This document shows positions 58,057-64,000 of a stretch of DNA of 64,000 bases, piece by piece; within the stretch, counting starts at the first letter, position 1; the number at the start of each line of letters is the position of its first letter. The translations under genes were made by a program, and so were the position numbers. Below the pieces are notes generated by a model that made no database searches, was not told the origin of the DNA, and worked only from the letters and a program-made list of their open reading frames with translations. This DNA comes from JBBDKV01 sp040879165 (GTDB lineage Bacteria > Patescibacteriota > Microgenomatia > UBA1400 > PJMF01). The stretch spans positions 49,574-113,573 of the forward strand of contig JBBDKV010000017.1 of NCBI GenBank assembly GCA_040879165.1, in the 5' to 3' direction.

Positions 58057-58241
58057 CTACAAACCTTGATCCTTTCCATCAAAAAAAAACCGTCTGGAGT
58101 TACATCTCTTCAGCCCTACACTTTCCACATAGAGAAACCAAAGCTGAACAACTTTGGCACCTGTTCTTACGCAGTCTTATCAGTCTTTCCCTGCTAGCAA
58201 CTGGATTTTTACTGGGAGTTTTATTCACGCACTCAAGTTAG
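58053..58241 (+). CDS. Small single-pass membrane protein
   Basis: This 62-residue protein is translationally coupled to the metallopeptidase through an ATGA overlap. A basic/aromatic N-terminal half is followed by one helix (LFLRSLISLSLLATGFLLGV). No family is recognised. It may simply tether or accompany its neighbour. Confidence 0.6.
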   Translation: MTTNLDPFHQKKTVWSYISSALHFPHRETKAEQLWHLFLRSLISLSLLATGFLLGVLFTHSS

Positions 58242-58310
58242 TGATCTGCTCATCAGTAAGAGAAGCAATTGCACAATTTGCAGTAATTTCACAACCACAC
58301 GGCACGAAGT

Positions 58311-59006
58311 ATGGCAACAGACTTTCACATTTTTCATGGAGAAAATACGGTACAATCCCGGTCAGACTGGTTGCAGATTAAAGAACTATTTGAGTCAAAG
58401 GGATTTACTGCATCACAGCACAATGCCAAGCAACTCGATCTAGCTCAACTCGAACAACTTTTGAGCGCTCAGTCTTTGTTTGGCGATCAGCGAGTGATAA
58501 CTATTGAAGGCCTGCTCAGTCTGCCGCAATCTAAAAAGAAAAAACAACTGGTGAGCTATCTTGCTGAGCAACTTGAGCTGGATGTAGCAATTTTGTTATG
58601 GGAACCAAAGTTGATTACCGCTGCGGGACTCAAACCATTTAAAAAAGCTCAAGTTCACACACACAAAGCTGCAAAGCAAATTTTCAGCTGGCTTGACTCT
58701 CTCGGACAAACCAAAAGTGCTCAGATGCAACAGCAACTCTCCCAGTTGACTGCGCAGGAAAGCGCTATTTTCATTCATACCATGCTTGCAAGACAGCTAC
58801 GGATGTTGATTGCTGCTAAAGACGGTGGTACGGTTACTGGAGCACCATTTATGATCAAAAAATTACAAGCACAAGCTCAGCGTTTTCAACTCAGACAACT
58901 ACTTGCTGCCCATCAGAGTGTATTAGAAATTGAATATCGACAAAAACAAGGTATTACCAGATTAACCTGGGAACAAGAGCTTGACCTTTGGCTAATCTCG
59001 CTGTAA
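58311..59006 (+). CDS. DNA polymerase III delta subunit-like protein (HolA)
   Basis: The protein has 231 residues; typical HolA has about 330. FHIFHGENTVQSRSDWLQIK, then QSLFGDQRVITIEGLLSLPQ match the delta N-terminal domain, in which the Walker A site is naturally degenerate. The C-terminal helical domain (AIFIHTMLARQLRMLIAAKD then QLRQLLAAHQSVLEIEYRQK) matches the clamp-loader collar. The middle AAA lid region is shortened. It should open the sliding clamp in the clamp loader. Confidence 0.78.
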   Translation: MATDFHIFHGENTVQSRSDWLQIKELFESKGFTASQHNAKQLDLAQLEQLLSAQSLFGDQRVITIEGLLSLPQSKKKKQLVSYLAEQLELDVAILLWEPKLITAAGLKPFKKAQVHTHKAAKQIFSWLDSLGQTKSAQMQQQLSQLTAQESAIFIHTMLARQLRMLIAAKDGGTVTGAPFMIKKLQAQAQRFQLRQLLAAHQSVLEIEYRQKQGITRLTWEQELDLWLISL

Positions 59007-59081
59007 AGTGTCGCCATCATACTTTTTCATACGGTACAATAATCACTGCGAGTGAGTATTGATCAAGCAAGAAAGGCAGTC

Positions 59082-60452
59082 ATGATCATCGATCCGGGAA
59101 TTTTCAAAGACTACGATATCCGCGCAGTCGTCGGGGAGCAACTTGACACCGAAGGGGTAGAGAGGATTGGCCAAAGTATCGCTCACCAATTCAAACCAAC
59201 AACTGTTGCTATTGGCAGAGATATGCGTACCAGCGGAGAAGAGTGGTTTACTGCTTTGAGTGATGGTTTACGCAGCCAAGGTGTTACTGTGATTGATCTC
59301 GGACTGATTGCCACTGATATGACCTACTACGCAGCAGGCACTCTTGATCTTGACCTAGCCATCATGATCTCTGCATCACATAATCCTCCCCAATATAATG
59401 GTTTTAAAATTGTCAAAAAGGGTGCGGCAGGTGTCAGTGGTGACACTGGCATTTATGATCTACGAGATCTGGCTACCTCAAATCAAAAATTTACTGCAGC
59501 TGACACACAGGGCACTATCACGCAAGTTGACTTGATGACAGACTGGATTACCCACGCCTTGAGCATGATTTCAGGATCAAAAATCAAGTCACTGAAAGTA
59601 GTCGTAGACGCGGGCAACGGCATGGCTGGCAAAGTCATTCCTGAATTAGCAGGCAAGCTGCCAATCAAGGTCGTGCCGATGTATTTTGAGCTTGATGGCA
59701 CGTTTCCAAACCATTTAGCTAATCCGCTGCTGACTGAGACGCATGGAGCAATCATCGCCAAAATTAAGGAAGAGCAAGCTGACCTCGGAATCATGTTTGA
59801 CGGCGATGGTGACAGGATGTTTCTTCTAGACGAAACAGGACAGTTTATCTCAGGAACTGTGACAACCGCCATGGTGGCTGTCCAAATGCTGACTAAACAA
59901 CCAAACAGCACTATCTTGTATAACGCCATCTGCGGACGAGTCGTTCCTGAAACGGTAGAAAAATTAGCTGGCACTCCAGTTAGAGTCAAGGTTGGCCACA
60001 CACTGATTAAATCAGACATGCGTAAACACGATGCGGTTTTTGCAGGAGAACACTCTGGTCATTATTACTTTAAGGAAAACTTTAGTGCAGACAGTGGCCT
60101 AATTGCTGCGCTGACAGTCCTTGAGCTGATGAGTGCGCAAGACAAAACATTGTCTGAGCTCGTGGCAGAATTTGACATCTACCCAAGTAGTGGTGAGATA
60201 AACTACAGCGTTGAAGACAAAGAAGCTATGATGAAAGGCTTGGAAAAACATTTCACCGATGCCACTTCAACTGATTGGCTAGACGGCGTGTCTATCTGGT
60301 ACGATGACTGGTGGGCAAATATCCGCCCCTCAAATACGCAACCAGTTTTGCGCCTCAATGTCGAGGCGGATAACCAACAGATTTTAAGAGCTAAAACACA
60401 AGAAATTAGCAAGTATATCGAGTCGAATGGCGGAGTATTGGCTGAGGAATAA
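59082..60452 (+). CDS. Phosphomannomutase/phosphoglucomutase
   Basis: The enzyme has 456 residues from the ATG at 59082, chosen because AAGAAAGG lies just upstream; a GTG at 59052 is possible. FKDYDIRAVVGEQL, the phosphoserine loop ISASHNPPQYNG, the Mg site DGDGDRMFL, the sugar-binding GEHSGHYYF and C-terminal RPSNTQPVLRL are complete. It converts hexose-6-phosphate to hexose-1-phosphate. First in a run with a nucleotidyltransferase and an isomerase. Confidence 0.93.
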   Translation: MIIDPGIFKDYDIRAVVGEQLDTEGVERIGQSIAHQFKPTTVAIGRDMRTSGEEWFTALSDGLRSQGVTVIDLGLIATDMTYYAAGTLDLDLAIMISASHNPPQYNGFKIVKKGAAGVSGDTGIYDLRDLATSNQKFTAADTQGTITQVDLMTDWITHALSMISGSKIKSLKVVVDAGNGMAGKVIPELAGKLPIKVVPMYFELDGTFPNHLANPLLTETHGAIIAKIKEEQADLGIMFDGDGDRMFLLDETGQFISGTVTTAMVAVQMLTKQPNSTILYNAICGRVVPETVEKLAGTPVRVKVGHTLIKSDMRKHDAVFAGEHSGHYYFKENFSADSGLIAALTVLELMSAQDKTLSELVAEFDIYPSSGEINYSVEDKEAMMKGLEKHFTDATSTDWLDGVSIWYDDWWANIRPSNTQPVLRLNVEADNQQILRAKTQEISKYIESNGGVLAEE

Positions 60453-60472
60453 CCTTAGAGAGGATAAAAATA

Positions 60473-61777
60473 ATGTCAGAACAAGTACCAGCTGTTGTTT
60501 TGCTCGCTGGTGGAGCCAGTTCTCGCTTTTACCCTCTCAGTGCCAGCACACACAAGTCATTCATACAAATCTGTGGAAAGCCGCTGATCGCACACACGCT
60601 TGAAGACTTGCAGCGCAGCGGCTTTCACTCAGTCGTTCTTGTGCTTTCTCCCAGAGATTATGCCGAGCACACGGTTGGTAGTTTTACCCAGGAATACAAA
60701 CTGGATCAACTCGATTTACAGATAGTGCTACAACCTGAGCCAAAAGGACAGGCTGATGCTATTTTCAAAGCTAGTCAGCACTTAGAGCATCCTGAAAACC
60801 TACTCGTGGCTTCCCCATACCATACTGGATTGGGTGAAATCCTGACTGCACTTTGGGAAAGTCATCAAAAATCAAATGTTTTGGCAACTCTGCTGGGCGC
60901 ACCGACAGAGCAACCTCATGAATACGGCATTCTCCAGGTAGATGGTCAAAAAGTGACGGGCATCCAAGAAAAGCCAGCCTCCACTGCACACACAAACCAA
61001 AAAACAGCGCTGCGTGCACTCAGTTGTTATTGTCTCAACAAACAGCTCATTTCCAGTTTTGAGAATTCTCAAGAGCACTATAGTCTGGAGAAAAGCGTAG
61101 ATGCTGCAGCCAAAGATGGCAGAGTAGAATGGATTAAAAACACTACTCCGCTCACGAGCCTTAAATATGCTTGGCAATTACTGCACGTCACTGAAACCAT
61201 TCTTAAAAATACACAATCCAGCACTGCCAGCTCAGCCCAAGTAGCCAAAACTGCAAGTATTGATGATTCTCAAGGACCAGTGGTTATCGACGAGTATGCC
61301 CAAATTAAGGATTTTGCCAAAATTGCAGGTCCAGCCTACATCGGCACGGGAGTGCTGGTAGGGGAACACTGTTTTGTGAGGGGTAGCTCGATAGAACACA
61401 ATACCGTCGTTGGTAGTTATTCGGAAATCGTACGCTCCGTGTTACTATCAGGAGTCAGTATTCACCAAGGCTATTGCTCAGATTCAATTTTGGGTGAAAA
61501 CACCCAGGTTGGTGCAGGATTAATTACCGCCAATCTCAGGTTGGATCATCAACCAGTCAAAATTACGCTGCGTGACAAAAATGTACAGACGCAGCGCAGA
61601 AAACTGGGCGTGATTACTGGCGAAGGAGTACACATTGGTGTTCGAGTTACCACTATGCCAGGTATCCTGGTGGGAGCGGGAGCCACTATCTTTCCTGGAA
61701 ATACCGTTTTTACGTCCATCGGCGAAAACCAAGTAGTAAAGAGTAGCAAAACGAAAGGCTGCACATGTCAGACTTAA
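60473..61777 (+). CDS. Sugar-1-phosphate nucleotidyltransferase with left-handed beta-helix domain
   Basis: The enzyme has 434 residues. N-terminal LLAGGASSRFYPLSASTHKS and KPLIAHTLEDL give the nucleotidyltransferase site. From about residue 260 on, hexapeptide-repeat sequence (AYIGTGVLVGEHCFVRGSSI ... VGAGATIFPGNTVF) forms a left-handed beta helix. The layout is GlmU-like. It makes an NDP-sugar from the mutase product. GAGAGGA lies before the ATG, and its end overlaps the next gene by 13 bases. Confidence 0.88.
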   Translation: MSEQVPAVVLLAGGASSRFYPLSASTHKSFIQICGKPLIAHTLEDLQRSGFHSVVLVLSPRDYAEHTVGSFTQEYKLDQLDLQIVLQPEPKGQADAIFKASQHLEHPENLLVASPYHTGLGEILTALWESHQKSNVLATLLGAPTEQPHEYGILQVDGQKVTGIQEKPASTAHTNQKTALRALSCYCLNKQLISSFENSQEHYSLEKSVDAAAKDGRVEWIKNTTPLTSLKYAWQLLHVTETILKNTQSSTASSAQVAKTASIDDSQGPVVIDEYAQIKDFAKIAGPAYIGTGVLVGEHCFVRGSSIEHNTVVGSYSEIVRSVLLSGVSIHQGYCSDSILGENTQVGAGLITANLRLDHQPVKITLRDKNVQTQRRKLGVITGEGVHIGVRVTTMPGILVGAGATIFPGNTVFTSIGENQVVKSSKTKGCTCQT

Positions 61778-62844
61778 CAACAATTCTTGATTCTAGAGAA
61801 GGTATCGCCAAACTCGATTCATCCAACATGCTTGGCTCCATTGAAGCACTGCACAAACAGCTCACTCATGCCTGGGAAGACACTCAATCTTTGCAATTTA
61901 CCCCAACGGCAGATATTCACAACGTCCTGATTGCAGGAATGGGTGGCTCAGCGCTGGGATCTGATGTCATTAAGCACTTGTATAAAGACACGCTAAAAGT
62001 CCCTTTTGACACCATCCGCGACTATACGTTGCCAGCATATGTCAACGAAAATACTTTAGTAGTTCTGGCAAGTTACTCTGGTACAACTGAAGAGGTGGTT
62101 AGCTGTGCCAAAGCCGCCAAGGCAAAAAATGCTCAAATTATGGTAATCGCGGCAGGTGGCACGCTCATTGATTTGGCAAAGCAAAATGACTGGACAGCGT
62201 ATCAAATCGACGCCAAATACAATCCTTCACAGCAACCAAGAATGGCGATCGGTTACGCCGTGTTCGGCACAATTTGCTTATTATCCAAGGCAGGTATTTT
62301 ATCACTCACCAAAGCGGAGGTTGATGAGGTCGCCACAGTGATTGAGAAAAAAGTCAACGATTCTACTGTAGAAATACCTCAGGATACCAATCCTGCAAAA
62401 ATTCTTGCCTACTCGATGTTTGATAAGCGGCCAATTTTTGTTGTTTCCGACTTTCTAGAGGGCGCTGGGCACGTTGTCACCAATCAGTCAAATGAAAACG
62501 CCAAAACATTTGCTGACTACAAAGTAGTTCCAGAAATGAATCACCACTTACTGGAAGGGTTGCAATTTCCAAAGAGCAACTCTGATACACACATCTTCAT
62601 CTTCATTAATTCACAACTCTATCATGAGCGAAACCAAAAACGGATGAAGCTGACACAAAGAGTGGTGGAAGACAACCATATTGAAACCATGGCTCTGGAC
62701 TTGCACGCTGAGACAAAACTAGCGCAGGTGTTTGAGGCAATTGCGTTGGTAGGTTTTGCTGGTTACTATTTGAGCATGCTTGAAGGAATCGATCCAAGCC
62801 CAATTCCATTTGTAGAATCCTTCAAAAAACAACTTGATGCGTAA
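61765..62844 (+). CDS. Bifunctional phosphoglucose/phosphomannose isomerase
   Basis: The 359-residue protein has two SIS domains. IAGMGGSALGSDVIKHLY and VLASYSGTTEEVVSCAKAAK form the sugar-phosphate site; the second domain holds EMNHHLLEGLQFPKSN with the catalytic Glu/His. This is the small bifunctional type, interconverting fructose-6-phosphate with glucose- and mannose-6-phosphate. With its two upstream neighbours it makes activated hexoses for surface glycans. Confidence 0.93.
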   Translation: MSDLTTILDSREGIAKLDSSNMLGSIEALHKQLTHAWEDTQSLQFTPTADIHNVLIAGMGGSALGSDVIKHLYKDTLKVPFDTIRDYTLPAYVNENTLVVLASYSGTTEEVVSCAKAAKAKNAQIMVIAAGGTLIDLAKQNDWTAYQIDAKYNPSQQPRMAIGYAVFGTICLLSKAGILSLTKAEVDEVATVIEKKVNDSTVEIPQDTNPAKILAYSMFDKRPIFVVSDFLEGAGHVVTNQSNENAKTFADYKVVPEMNHHLLEGLQFPKSNSDTHIFIFINSQLYHERNQKRMKLTQRVVEDNHIETMALDLHAETKLAQVFEAIALVGFAGYYLSMLEGIDPSPIPFVESFKKQLDA

Positions 62845-62883
62845 TGCGCAAATAAGCCCGTTTATTCTTCGCTCCAGCTAAGG

Positions 62884-64000
62884 TATCATAGATGTTATGT
62901 CTGCCCATTTAATTACCGACTTAAGCGATGCGTATCGTGCTTCCGATCATTCGGTAGGTTCTCTCGGCAAGCAGCTAGCGGCGCTCGACACCAAAGCGCT
63001 TCCTGTGCCGACTACCATCATCATTCCTCAAGAAGCGCTGACTGCCATCTTAGAAGAATCTCAGCTCGTTCATGAGCTACGCAGCCTGTATCATAACAAA
63101 TCTCAGCATGATGATCTGGCGCGCTACCATCTGCGCGAACACGTCGTAGACTCAATTGAGAATGTTCCACTCCCAACGTGGTTTACTGAGGAACTGCTTG
63201 ATGCGTATCATCGCTATCTACATCGAGGCTTTATTAAAATTCAACATGGCTCGATAGAAAGCAAGATGGATGTGTCAAGATTTGAACACATTCAAGGAGA
63301 CGCCAACCTCGTTGAATCACTCCGCGCATTCTGGGCTAAAATGGTAGAGCATGAACTCATTAAGCACGCCTCAATTCAAACAAATAATCTAGCTCCTTCA
63401 GCCATTATCGTTCAAGCACAAACCCAGGCTGAGGCATCTGGTATCGCCTACACTGTTCACCCAGAATCAGGTATGCGACAACATTTTTTCATTCAGGCCA
63501 TTTGGGGCTGTCCCGATCCAGAATTGATGGAGCAACAGGCAGATACATATACAGTTGATAATCGCACTAACTCAGTAATTATGAGATCGGTTGGAACCCA
63601 AGCCCGCTACTATCGTCGCAAACAAGATAGCCTGGAAACAATTCCCATCCCTGCAGAGCTTCAGAATAAACCTATTTTGAATGATGAGTTATGCGCTGAA
63701 CTCAGCCGTATTTTGCTCAGACTAAAGCGTCAAAATCTACACCATGTCGAAGTAAGCTGGGAACTAACGCCAACAGGTTATGAGATCACTAGCTACAAAC
63801 CATATCACACCGAACCTTCCAAAAAGAATCAAAAGACATATTCGACACAGACCAAAATCCTGGTAACAGGAGGTAATCCTTATAAAACAAAACTCGACCC
63901 CTTGCACCTGGCTGACGGAATTGGAGTATTGCGAAGCGAATATACGTATTTTTCTTTTGGCATGCATCCGCTCGCAGCAATTAAGGGTAAGCAGCGTGAG
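62884..64000 (+). CDS. PEP synthase-like protein lacking the phosphohistidine domain, partial
   Basis: The coding part starts at the ATG at 62897 after TATCAT (62884-62889) and runs off the window; 368 codons are visible. The N-terminal ~310 residues resemble the ATP/pyruvate-binding domain (VGSLGKQLAALDTKALPVPT, EASGIAYTVHPESG, FIQAIWGCPDPELM). Then, after only ~25 residues, KILVTGGNPYKTKLDPLHLA and DGIGVLRSEYTYF begin the PEP-utilising C-terminal domain. The phosphohistidine swivel domain (TGGxxSHAA) that should lie between is not there. It may be a degenerate or split enzyme. Confidence 0.75.

Noticed and set aside
1..64000. CRISPR array, prophage or IS element
   Set aside because: No regularly spaced repeat series, no transposase or integrase gene and no phage structural genes were seen.

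Overview
The window reads as chromosome of a small-genome bacterium. Genes are dense, there are 12 tRNA genes on both strands, and there is no rRNA, CRISPR array, prophage block or IS element. My best guess is a member of the Candidate Phyla Radiation (Patescibacteria). The reasons are many small membrane-anchored proteins without clear families, mostly CCA-less tRNA genes, a bacterial Elp3, a short HolA-like subunit, and a compact sugar-phosphate gene set ending in an odd PEP-synthase-like gene. This placement is inference; no marker gene here fixes it.

Layout. 1-2.3 kb: a partial FMN reductase and a membrane beta-propeller protein. 2.4-10.6 kb: minus-strand block with a Fic protein, then a tight run of small stress or detoxification genes headed by an ArsR regulator with a palindromic operator. 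Two genes in the run are broken by one base each. 10.7-13.3 kb: Nudix, CYTH and two uncharacterised genes. 13.3-15.5 kb: tRNAs and an MFS exporter. 15.5-22.9 kb: ABC exporter, MutY-like glycosylase, RarA, RecQ, MazG-like enzyme and nuclease. 22.9-27.7 kb: Elp3 divergent from a Trm9-like methyltransferase, then a VKOR-dihydroorotate dehydrogenase fusion and a VIT transporter. 29.2-37.2 kb: cell-surface genes (a 1050-residue secreted protein coupled to a SurA-like protein, a PQQ-type sugar dehydrogenase, a Tat-signal protein). 38.2-40.6 kb: broken toxin genes and an AAA ATPase between repeats. 40.7-44.7 kb: a 52-residue protein coupled to a 1290-residue membrane protein with a transglutaminase-like core. 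44.8-46.8 kb: tRNAs and an AbiE-type toxin-antitoxin pair held between two copies of a tRNA-Leu sequence. 47-58 kb: mixed housekeeping and envelope genes. 58-64 kb: HolA, phosphomannomutase, nucleotidyltransferase, phosphoglucose/mannose isomerase and the PEP-synthase-like gene.

Three structures run through the window. First, at five tRNA loci the last 13-20 bases of the tRNA are repeated 50-200 bp downstream, usually next to a short GC-rich palindrome of the type CCCCGC-N3-GCGGGG and sometimes followed by a second terminator. This looks like the footprint of a tRNA-3'-end-targeted miniature element. Second, at least a dozen genes have a -10 box exactly 6-8 bases before the start codon, so leaderless mRNAs look common. 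Third, a strong consensus promoter at 55.7 kb drives only an ~80-nt structured, terminated transcript, a candidate small RNA.
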